From Selaginella moellendorffii (taxonomy: Eukaryota; Streptophyta; Lycopodiopsida; Selaginellales; Selaginellaceae): 64,000 nucleotides of DNA. This document shows, in pieces, positions 24,701-33,048 of this stretch. The position numbers and the translations under genes are program-made. Position 1 is the first letter of the stretch. Every line of letters starts with the position of its first letter. The notes below the pieces were generated by a model. That model was not told where the DNA came from and ran no database searches. It was given only the letters and a program-made list of their open reading frames with translations. The stretch spans positions 463,698 to 527,697 of the forward strand of contig NW_003314306.1 of the NCBI RefSeq assembly GCF_000143415.4. Reading direction: 5' to 3'.

Positions 24701-26101
24701 ACTTTCTCCACTTTCTGCTACATTCTCGCGCTTGGCTTCCGTTGTCTCTGGAGCAGTAGCTACATGGTCTTCAGGCTCGTCAACATTTCCTTCCACTGTC
24801 CCTCCGGTTTCGATGTTCTGTGGTACTTTTTCGTCCGCAGCAGCAGCCTTGCCTTCAACTCCCACCGTCGAATCTACGGGAGCTTCATCCGAAGGTAATG
24901 ATTCGGGTACTTCCTTCTCCTCTGATGGTTTATCTGTCAAGTCTTCTAACTCCGACCTGGCTTGAGGAACGTTTTCTTTGTCCATGACATCGGGTGAAAC
25001 GCCGCCACCTTGAAGAGCGGCTTCTTTGGCATCGATCTCCGCCGCTGGACTAAGTTGGTCGTCGATACCTCGATCACTGACGGCTTCCTTGTTTTCATCC
25101 GTAGTTTCGTGTTTTCTAGTATCCTGTCCAGTATCTTCAGTAGCTTTGGTGTCTTCTGTCATAACTGGCGAGTCATCAGACGTTGGAGCCTCAGGCGGAA
25201 CATCTTTCAGAGCCTCGGAGACAACAGCGGGAGAATCAATTGCCATCGCTTCAGATAGTGGACTTTGATCGTGTTTGGGATCATTGCTTGAATCATCGGT
25301 GCTCAAGGGCGCGTCAGCCGCTGGAACTTTAGAAAAGCTCTCCGGGGGAAGTACCACTTGTTGGGGTAAATCATGAAAGACTTCCTGACCTTGAGGACTT
25401 TCGGGTTCCTGGAAACTCTAAACAGCTCAAGAAAAGGCATGCGATATTGGAGAACATCATCTTACCGCTTCAACTCTAGACATTCCAACTGGAGACTCCT
25501 CAGCTTTTCCAGGAATCTCACGCTGTTGGGTGATATGGTCAGCAATTAATACTTCGCAGCTCTATGGACAAGAGTACCTCTTTATTGATATCGTTCTCAG
25601 GCTTATAGAAATCCTCCACGACGGTCTTGAGTCCTCCCAGATATCTTGCTGCACGAGAAAATCCCAGTAGAGTTGGATAAGATCAAACAAGAAACTCGGT
25701 TGTTTACCTTTACCTTCACTGCTACTCTCTCCATTGGAAGACAAGGGAAGTGAAGATCTCTCTGACGAATCTGGCGATCGACGAGATGGACTCGACTTCA
25801 CAGGCATCGAAAACCCGTCTAGTTGCTGGACAAGATCATGAAAAACCTCCTCCTCTTGGCCCTCCTCTTCGTGCTCATCCATTCCTTTGATTTCCTCCTT
25901 CTGGATGGTCTCAAAGTCATCTTTTGGTTCGTCGTGGATTAACTTCTTGCCAGTCTCCTGCAAGATCAGATCCAAAACAAATGAGAAATCCAGACCACCA
26001 CGATAGATCGAAGTTACTTTGATCTTTGTGGCGACTTTGGAGGCCGCCTTGGACGTTCTGTGGTGGCCGTCATCCTTCTCTTTGCGTTGAGCGTTTCCCA
26101 T
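18713..26101 (-). CDS. Giant acidic low-complexity protein 2 (about 2,403 aa, 4 exons), function unknown
   Basis: No family recognised. Exons: 25714-26101, 25578-25648, 25466-25522 and 18713-25408 (7,212 nt, in frame). The N-terminus MGNAQRKEKDDGHHRTSKAA is basic. Gly2 could be acylated, but Arg at position 6 departs from the usual myristoylation rule. The only sequence that looks foldable is the first ~190 residues, including ARYLGGLKTVVEDFYKPEND. A motif occurs twice there: EEEVFHDLVQQL and GQEVFHDLPQQV. The rest is Glu/Pro/Thr/Val/Ala-rich repeats: a ~40-aa unit (ADEPVVDQPASTLDAEPVEV), a ~20-aa unit (EEPAEVEERALGTPETTTV) and a ~80-aa unit (EEPASTDRDLQEPTI with DDAIGKEDAT). The C-terminal ~350 residues are the block shared with acidic protein 1. 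Expected to be disordered and highly acidic. The start ATG sits at the head of exon 1 with no in-frame alternative upstream. Confidence 0.75.
20750..21830 (-). repeat. ~40-aa coding repeat array, about 9-10 copies, in acidic gene 2
   Basis: Units of roughly 105-140 bp encode variants of TSEKEPSSVVADEPVVDQPA followed by S(T/H)LDAEPVEVPEQ and (H/L)A(E/K)DET. Length varies between units (some lose VVADEPVVDQ or gain EVTASDE), so the array has grown by unequal exchange. Neighbouring copies are close to identical at the DNA level, pointing to recent turnover. Confidence 0.85.
22660..22910 (-). repeat. ~20-aa coding repeat, 4 near-identical copies, in acidic gene 2
   Basis: Four copies of a 60-63-bp unit encode EEPAEVEERALGTPETTTV with one or two changes each. 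The high DNA identity suggests recent expansion. Confidence 0.85.
22960..23600 (-). repeat. ~80-aa coding repeat, about 3 copies, in acidic gene 2
   Basis: Three long units carry, in order, EEPASTDRDLQEPTI, a METMEPAEVE-type segment, the LGTPETTTVEEPAED or ETEKP segment, and DDAIGKEDAT plus EEPVEGK. They are about 205-245 bp apart with small indels. Confidence 0.85.
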
Positions 26102-27023
26102 GATGAATCAGAAGAACACACAACTATGTAAAACAATGATAGTAGAAATCTCTCGCTGCTCCTCCGTGCAAGGGGCTTGCTTCGTGCAAGCTTCTAAGAA
26201 AAACCGGAGCAAGGGAACAAAAACGCGAATGAAATCCAAGCTTGCGATCAAAAAACAGTGCAAGTATGAATCACGGTCTCTAAAATCCCTGTCGAGAAAG
26301 AGGAAAAGAATCTATATACACGAGCACGCACACCGATCTCTACGAAACCAGCAAAATTTACACAAGAAAGCGCTGAATGCCGGATTCTAGCACGAAAAAA
26401 TCACTCCAGATTCACAAAATTACGCCAGCGCCAGGATCTAAGCCCCTCCCTCTCGCCACAACTTTCCTCTTCGATGGCGCCACGATAAACCCTACAGTGA
26501 AAAAACTGTGAAGGCCGGACCAATGCCAGCTATGAGCGGCGATCGTGGCCGTCCATCTGAGAACGATCCAGGCCGTTCACTGACATTGTAAAGAGAAAAT
26601 ATTCTTCCTTCCCCACAAGAATGACTTTCAAGGAGATCACGTAGTTGGCTTGGATCTTTTTAGAATTAAACAAAGTGATTATCCTAAAAATCGCTTTGCT
26701 GGAATGAGTAGAGAATAAAATTTATTCGATGGCCTTTGCTGGAAAGAAGCAATGCGAGAAAAAAAAACAATAGAAAGTCGGTCTCTAAAAAACAAGCTTT
26801 TCTTGTCTCTTTGCCTCCACAGTGCGTCAACGAAGAACTTCAAACCGGGAGAGATCTGGGAGCTCTACCTTTTGGAAGAACAATTTGGACGGAGAGAGAT
26901 CTCGCGGCGGATCAATAGAAACTTCAAAAACTTGAGTGTGTTCTTGGTGTGTCTCGCGGGAAACGAATCTCCGGCTCTTAAGACGTAACCATAGCCATTT
27001 TAGATAAGCACCTAGCGAAACAT
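26102..27023. other. Gene-poor spacer
   Basis: About 920 bp between the start of acidic gene 2 and the 3' end of the first NFD6-like gene. The left half is the promoter side of acidic gene 2; the right half is A-rich 3' flank. No ORF has coding character, and no repeat or RNA gene was recognised. Confidence 0.5.
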
Positions 27024-28235
27024 TTAGTAAGCCATCCAGGGAAGAAACGCAAAGAGACTCTGAAGAATGGTTGGATGGTTTCCTCTTGTCAGTACCCACC
27101 TAAGCAACCCAGGCAAGGTAGTGAACACACCTGCATCACCGGGGACCTCGGAGATCCGCGACACGAGCCACGCCTTGGCGGTCGCGGTGTGCATCGGTAG
27201 CATGCTCACAATCTCCCGTCGCAAGAGTCTGCAATCAAAGAAGGGAAATGGTTTCAAGTTAGAGTGATCGTTCTCGTTTCATGGAAGAAAAACTTATACT
27301 CATTCCAAACTACACAATCGTTTGAGAAATCGTCAAACTTTGCAAGCGAGCACGTCAACAATCCTCCGAAAGAAACGCGATCTTCTTACGCACAACAACG
27401 AAAAAAAAAAGTGCAGCGTCCAAATAGAAAACTCACAGCGAAACATAGAAAGACATTTGGTAGGAAACTCATGTACCGTCTTCAGGAAAAAAAAAACCAA
27501 ACAAAGAAAAAAATAGATGAAAAACTCAAACCCAGCAAACAATAAGACCCCTTCCAAACTACGGAACTGTTTGAGAGATCATCAAATTTTGCACGTGAGC
27601 ACATCAGCAATCCTCGGAAAGAAGAGCTAAAAATTAGACCACCTTATGCACAGCAAAAGAAGGAAAATAAAAATAAAAATGCAGCTTCCAAATAGAACTC
27701 ACAACGAAAACATAAATATAAACAAAAGACCTTTCGAAAGAAACCCATGTATCGTCACACAACTCGAGCACACAAAGAAACGATGTAAAAACTTAACCCG
27801 GAAACAATAAGACCCAAAACAAAATGCTATAGTCAGTCCAATTGTTTGAGAGATCAAGATTTTGCAAGCAAGCACGCCGGAAAGAAGAGTTAAAAATTAG
27901 ATCTTCTTACTAAAGGAAAACAAATGCAAACAAAAAAAAGGAAAGAGATTTCCTTTCAGGAAGAAAAACACAACCCGAGCAAACAAAGAAAAAATAAACA
28001 GATCTTCGAACAACAATGAAAGAACTTAACCAGAGAACAATAAGAGCCACCCAAAACAAAGAAAAACATGCAAGAGGAAGCAAATTTACCCCGAAGAACG
28101 AACGCCGCCCAAGGGATTGCGCTGAGGCGCGCGGGCGCGAAAGAGCGGCGGCGCCTGAGGCCGGGCGGAGCGCGCAGCGGAGGCGGCATTGGCGAACGCC
28201 GCCCTCGCGAATCGTCCAGCACTTCTTGCAGCCAT
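27024..28235 (-). CDS. NFD6-like small organellar protein, tandem copy 1 (116 aa, 2 exons)
   Basis: Two exons, 28090-28235 and 27024-27228, joined across an 861-nt intron. Exon 1 encodes MAARSAGRFARAAFANAASA and further Ala/Arg/Pro-rich sequence, a typical mitochondrial or plastid targeting leader. Exon 2 encodes LLRREIVSMLPMHTATAKAW with LVSRISEVPGDAGVFTT. This matches the conserved core (M-L-P-x-H-T/S-A-T-A) of NUCLEAR FUSION DEFECTIVE 6-type proteins, which in Arabidopsis are needed for polar nuclear fusion and are organelle targeted; the molecular role is unknown. The tail after DAGVFTTLPG is not conserved among copies and may be altered by alternative splicing. A telo-box lies about 20 bp upstream of the ATG. 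Family call by motif memory; not verified by search. Confidence 0.75.
27300..28050. repeat. ~250-bp tandem repeats inside the intron of NFD6-like copy 1
   Basis: Three diverged direct copies start near 27300, 27548 and about 27830. Shared landmarks are TTCCAAACTAC, GTTTGAGAGATC, TTTTGCAAGC or TTTTGCACGTGAGCAC, GGAAAGAAGAG, AAAAATTAGA, and an end segment AACAATAAGACCC. The array accounts for most of this intron's unusual length. Confidence 0.75.
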
Positions 28236-28433
28236 ATCCTCCCTCTCATGCAGGGTTTAGGGTTTGGGGGAGACCTGACAGAACATTCCCCCCCGTCACC
28301 GAATATGCCGTCAAGCCAAGCGGCAATAAGCAATTCCATCAATTTAATTAGCAGCAATGTTCTTCGTTCCTGATTCTTTTTTCTCGTTTTTCTTCGCGAT
28401 TTTTCCTTCTTTTTTTTGTGTGTTGTAGCCGAT

Positions 28434-29040
28434 TTAAGCACTACATTCTTCCACCTGGAACATCTTGAGGACCGTTCTAAACACTCCCGCGTCGACTGGA
28501 ATATCAGATATCCTCGACACCAGCCACGCTTTCGCGGTGGCGGAATGGAACGGGAGCATTGTGGAAACCTCTCGCCGCAGCCTGCATTAGCCAAGAAAAA
28601 AAAAATCCTTGTGTGAGAGTTGCGATTCGATGACCATAAACAAGATTTATCAAACAATGCATGCAACGCTGCGCTGATAGAAAAATCGACCAAAACACGA
28701 ACCAAGCATGAAGAAAACCAAACGATTCAGGAAAAACGAGACCACTAATCAACTAACGAAACAAGCTTACCATTGCCGCAAGATGAGAGAGAACAAGAGC
28801 AACAAGAATTCACAGAAGAAAAGAAACCAAAAAATGCAGCATTGAGACCTCATCCAAATGCGGGAAAGGAGAAATTTCACCCTGGATTGGAACTTACACT
28901 GGCGAATTCATTCGATTGGCGAGGCTGCCCCGCCTGGGAGCGGCGAATCCCAATGGCGGAGGCGGCCGCGGGCCGGCGGCGGGCCGGCGCTGCGCCGCAT
29001 TGAAGAAAGCCCTCCTCGCGAAGCCCGTCCTTGCTGCCAT
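28434..29040 (-). CDS. NFD6-like small organellar protein, tandem copy 2 (96 aa, 2 exons)
   Basis: Exons 28898-29040 and 28434-28581, with a 316-nt intron in the same phase 2 position as the other copies. Exon 1 encodes MAARTGFARRAFFNAAQRRP and an Arg/Pro-rich leader. Exon 2 encodes the core LRREVSTMLPFHSATAKAWL with VSRISDIPVDAGVFRTVLK, then a short tail ending VEECSA. The ATG is preceded by a telo-box at about 29053-29068. It lies between copies 1 and 3, all on the same strand. The shared intron position and phase show simple tandem duplication. Loss or gain of tails suggests the C-terminus is under weak constraint. Confidence 0.8.
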
Positions 29041-29375
29041 ACACCCAAACCATTAGGGTTTAGGGTTTGAGCCACAAGGAACATTCGAAAGAATATCCAC
29101 CGCGAGGAATATACCCATAGGAAAAGAATATTCGATAGCGCAAATTCTTTGCGTCTTTGTTTCTTTGGTTCAAGAACAATAACTTTGCAGAAAGATTTCA
29201 TGGCGGCGATTTTTTCTTCACTCGTTTCTCAGCGATTTCTTCTTTCTTGTGTCGAGTTCGTTCTTGCTCCCGTAGTGATGGGACGTGGAATTTGGACACG
29301 CTGCAGCACTCTGTCTGAAGACCACAGTTAAAACACGCTTTCTTTCCCGGGGGGCGGAAAAAAAATATGAAATCC

Positions 29376-30174
29376 TCAAGAACATGCAAGCCAGGCAAAC
29401 CTGCTTTGGAGGAACTCTGCTGCAAAACTTTTTTTTTTTTCAGAGTCTATGGTGAGCACAGTTTCGTACACACCTGCGTCGACAAGTATCTCCGAAATCC
29501 TCGAAACAAGCCACGCGTTTGCCGTCACCGAGTGCATCGGCTGCATTGTCAGCACCTCGCGGCGCAACCTGGAGACATACCCGCAAAAACAAAGTTTTTC
29601 AGTCCACTTTCCCCGTCAATGTTATCTACAATGACGGGAGAGCTTCAGTGCTGCTTAGCTAAGCCTCCAAAACCCAAAAACAATGGCGGCGTGTCCATCG
29701 CAGAGTGACACTCCTCAGGAAAGGATGCCACCGAGACAAAGAATAAAATCATCACAGCAAACTCTGGATTCTAGAACACCAAGTAGAACTAAACTTGTGC
29801 AAAATCATTCCAGCACAAGCAACGCCATAATTCACCCCCAAAAAGGAAAGCCACCGAGACAAAGAACAAAATCATGCACTGTGACATGCGAAAAGACCAT
29901 TCTTCGTACTTGTGCTGCAAAATCCCTATCTAGAACAATGCAGCACCAGAAATGCGACAATTCCAGCAAGAAAGACGCCTTCCCTGCCATCTACTCTAGA
30001 ATCAATCCAAAGCGATTCTTACCCGGACGATTGCAAGCGAGCAATGCGCGCGCCGCTCCTGGAACTAGCGAATCCAAACCCCGGCTGCGGCTGCGCGGGC
30101 CTGGCCGCCGGCCGCGGCGCAGCGGCATTGAAGAATGCCCTGCGCGCAAAGCGCCCCGCGCTCCTGGCAGCCAT
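29376..30174 (-). CDS. NFD6-like small organellar protein, tandem copy 3 (114 aa, 2 exons)
   Basis: Exons 30023-30174 and 29376-29568, with a 454-nt phase 2 intron. Exon 1 encodes MAARSAGRFARRAFFNAAAP and a long Arg/Ala/Pro leader, suited to mitochondrial or plastid import. Exon 2 encodes LRREVLTMQPMHSVTANAWL with VSRISEILVDAGVYETV. The remaining ~35 residues run through an A-tract and are likely the least reliable part; the real end may be set by a further splice. A TAGGGTTTAGGG telo-box lies about 10-20 bp upstream of the ATG. It is the first gene of the tandem trio and divergent from the DOG1-domain gene. Confidence 0.78.
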
Positions 30175-30826
30175 AATCCCTAGCTAGGGTTTAGGGCTTC
30201 TCCAGATGCTCTAGAATATCCTCCCGCCGGTTCCCGGTTCGAATATCTTTGTTCTGGCAGACGCGTGGCCCAATCCTCGGCATCGGACACGTGCCATGCT
30301 TGAAGATCGCCGACGGCCAACACGTGTCTTGTAAAGATCTTGAAGATATTTGGAACTTTCCACGTGTTTGCCCGGCAAATATCTCACACGTCACTGAAAA
30401 GCGTGTATTAGTGCTTAATGGTTTTCAGCGTATAGAAGCGAGGCTTTAGGGCACCTGGCAACAAATCCTTGGCAGTGCGTTGAGCGCGATTGTAAGTTTG
30501 ATCATATTTCCTCCATTCTTGAGATGGTTTTTCTGCTATGAAATCTTCGATGGCTGCCTCGCATTTGGATCTCCTATGCTTTGGTTTGAATCGTGGTTTG
30601 AATCATCCACAGATCGCCATTCTATCGGTGTGTTTTCTTCCGGGATATTGGAACTCTAATGCTTGCATTCTCAAATATTTGTCGTATTTTTTCTTGTGGA
30701 TCATTGCTTGTTCTTTCGGATCATTGGCAAAAGAAGTACTGATTTGGAAGCAATGCAGAGAACTCCGGACTTTGGTGATCTCGATCGACTGAGTACAACT
30801 TTACTTCCTGGATTTGAGAAAAAAAA
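30175..30826. promoter_or_regulatory. Divergent promoter of NFD6-like copy 3 and the DOG1-domain gene, G-box cluster
   Basis: Perfect CACGTG motifs lie at 30288-30293, 30321-30326 and 30361-30366, with ACGCGTGG at about 30261 and CACGTCA at about 30388. A telo-box lies next to the copy 3 ATG. The density of ACGT cores suggests bZIP/ABRE-type control, most likely of the DOG1-domain gene at 30827, since DOG1-family and ABA pathways are linked. The direction of control is inferred. Confidence 0.45.
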
Positions 30827-31839
30827 ATGGCGTCGGCGAGTAGCAGCAGTGGCGGTGCCTGGGACGAGCTCAAGATCCAGATGAAGGACCTCCGAGCTCT
30901 GCTCCACAGCTCCAGCTTGATCGAGAGGAGGATCAAATGCGAAGTGAAAAGGATCCTCAACACTACCATCTCCAACTACGAGGACCCTCACCGCTACGAA
31001 AACTCCAACACTGTTCTTGAAATACTTTCAGGTATGATTCGCTATAGATCTTTGCACTTTTCCTTTTTGAAAAAGAAAACGATAGAAAAACAAGAGCTAG
31101 ATTTTTTTGCCTGCTCTCTGGGATCTCATTCTCTTCTGTTTGAATGGTCTAGCTCCTTCTTGCCAGGTTCTCTGATGGGATCATTCACCATCACTCCCCA
31201 TACTGTATGAGTTCCGTATCTATACTGAGAGACACACTGTACAGGTCGAGGCATCTCACCGCTAGAGGCAGCGTTTATGTGGATGGGTGCTTGGAGGCCA
31301 TCAGCTGCGATCTCGCTGGTTTTCTCGGTCATGGGACTCAAGAACCAGGGCCTCAACTTGAACATCACCGATCCAGGAACTTTGGGGGGATCAGTCCCAG
31401 CTCTCAGCGAAGAACAGCTCTCCCAGCTCCAGACTTTCCGGGATCTTACGAGCCAAGCCGAGAAGGATCTCACGGAAGAACTCGCGACTGTCCAGGTGAG
31501 CTAAGCACTTCGGTTTTCCCTCAAGTGATCGTTTGATCTTTGCAGATGATGCTGGCGGATCAGGACGTGGTGACTGATCTCTTGAAGGACGACGAAGGAG
31601 AGGAGGGATCGTCGTCCAGCTCCTCCAAGCTCAAGGAGACGCTCCATTCTAAAATCTCTAGCCTTCGCGATGTTTTAAAGCGGGCCGACCAGCTTCGCAT
31701 CAAGACGCTGCTTGAGCTCCACTCTGTGCTGGCTCCCATCCAAGCAGCGCAATGTAGCATCGTCGCTTTTGAGGTCGCGTTTGCGATGCGCTCCTTAAAT
31801 TCAGCCACACCACCCACAACATCGTGTCCTCGCAAATGA
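30827..31839 (+). CDS. DOG1-domain protein (249 aa, 3 exons)
   Basis: Exons 30827-31031, 31245-31495 and 31546-31839 (750 nt). The DOG1 domain signatures are clear. They are a leading helix region (WDELKIQMKDLRALLHSSSL), the central SPLEAAFMWMGAWRPSAAIS (compare the family W-x-G-G-W-R-P-S), the VPALSEEQLSQLQTFRDLTS segment, and the C-terminal LHSVLAPIQAAQCSIVAFEV (compare T-P-V-Q-A-A). In seed plants this domain occurs in DOG1 (seed dormancy, haem and PP2C binding) and at the C-terminus of TGA bZIP factors. No bZIP precedes it here, so this is the stand-alone form. The ATG follows a stop-rich leader and fits the family start. The promoter holds a G-box cluster. Confidence 0.85.
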
Positions 31840-32762
31840 TTCCCCAAAAACAGAATGACCAATGACCCCTGTCTGTGCAAATAATAAAGTGTATTTAGGT
31901 CATTGTTAGTTTTAATCTGTTATCATGTAATAGAAAATCTATACAGGGTAATTTAAATTTATAGTGGGAGAGCTCCTTGCATAATTCTTGAAGAGAATTT
32001 CTATGCAAGAATGTAAGAACTTAAAAGAGTTTCATGGACAGGGATATGCTCTTTGATCTTGTGCACAACACTTGAAAGGAGAACTCACATACCTGGATGC
32101 TCACAGTAAATTTGTCTGTATCACACAGCTCCCTCTTGGTCAGGAGTTGTAACTAGGAATTCCTCCATAGAATGGACTTCCACTTCCTCTAGAGCTGAAG
32201 CTTTAAAGCAACATAGCCATTTCAGTTTATCAGGTAGAACCTTAAAGTTCATGGTTCGCTGTGTGACCTTTGGAGCTGGACTTGGACAGCCCTGCATTGC
32301 TTACAGTTGACTTAGCAAGCTTTAGAATGCAATGCTGCACTGTATCAGAAACAGATCCTCTCATCGGTCTAGATTCCCTCCCTGTGTAAATTTGGGGCAT
32401 CTCGACCAAGAGATCAAATGTGTCTACCAAATGTGTCCGATCAGCCCATGGTGAGCAGTAGACTGAAAGAGACGAATTCTCGGCGGGAGAGATTGCCATT
32501 AGGAAGGATGATGCCAAAGCTTTAATTAAATTGTTTTCGCGCGGAAGAACAGAAAAACATTGGAATATCTTGCAACGATCAACATTTCAAACTCCTTGGC
32601 TATAGTGCCTGCCCAACGCCCTGGAACTTCCTAGAAAGCATGGAGCTTTCTAGAATATAAGTCCAGGCCCTAGCCCCACCTCTCGCAATCGTTTCCCTTT
32701 TGCCAGTAGCTCTCATCACCACACTACTGGTTTAGCTTATGGGTGAGAGCTACATGGCTCAT

Positions 32763-32946
32763 AGTTATGCTCTTGGGACTGATTGTGTGGCCGTTTTGTT
32801 GTCTTGCACAGGTGGTGAGTTTCGTGAATGCCACTGCCATCACCAACATCTCCAACGAACGTCGTGATGCGCACTGGGATCGGTCGTCAATGCTATATCA
32901 GATCAGTCTCTATCAGGAAAAGCATAGTGGAGCATATCGTCGCTAG
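32763..32946 (+). CDS. Possible short secreted peptide or gene remnant, unknown
   Basis: An ATG near 32767 opens a frame beginning MLLGLIVWPFCCLAQVV, which looks like a signal peptide, and runs to a stop at 32946. A TATA-like GAATATAAG lies near 32653. A GTGAGT donor-like site directly follows the signal peptide, so the frame may be a first exon, but no matching second exon was found. The position is the first ATG in this frame; an out-of-frame ATG lies just upstream. May be noise. Confidence 0.2.
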
Positions 32947-33048
32947 GCAAGAAAATGGATGGACGCAGCTCCAGTGGATCTGAGGGCAATAGCGCTATTG
33001 CCCTCAGATTCACTGGAGCTGTTCACCTCGGTTTTCTTGCCTAGCGAC
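32939..33048. repeat. Inverted repeat with 55-bp arms and no loop
   Basis: The left arm (32939-32993) and right arm (32994-33048) are reverse complements with about ten mismatches, clustered in one internal block. The outer 17 bp (GTCGCTAGGCAAGAAAA) and the inner 16 bp (ATCTGAGGGCAATAGC) match perfectly. The transcript would fold to a long hairpin. It could be a small-RNA precursor, a palindromic replication scar or a MITE remnant; no target duplication was seen. Confidence 0.85.

Noticed and set aside
18843-25268. Long plus-strand Ser/Val-rich ORFs opposite acidic gene 2
   Set aside because: Same composition effect; their repeats simply mirror the coding repeats on the minus strand.
25950-26000. 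A 41-44-nt intron inside exon 1 of acidic gene 2 (GTGGTCTGG to TTGCAG)
   Set aside because: Splicing it out shifts the frame to an early stop; read-through keeps the frame, so no intron is called.
32242-32517. 91-aa minus-strand ORF starting MASSFLMAIS
   Set aside because: Could be a relic, but nothing in it matches a family and there is no supporting structure.
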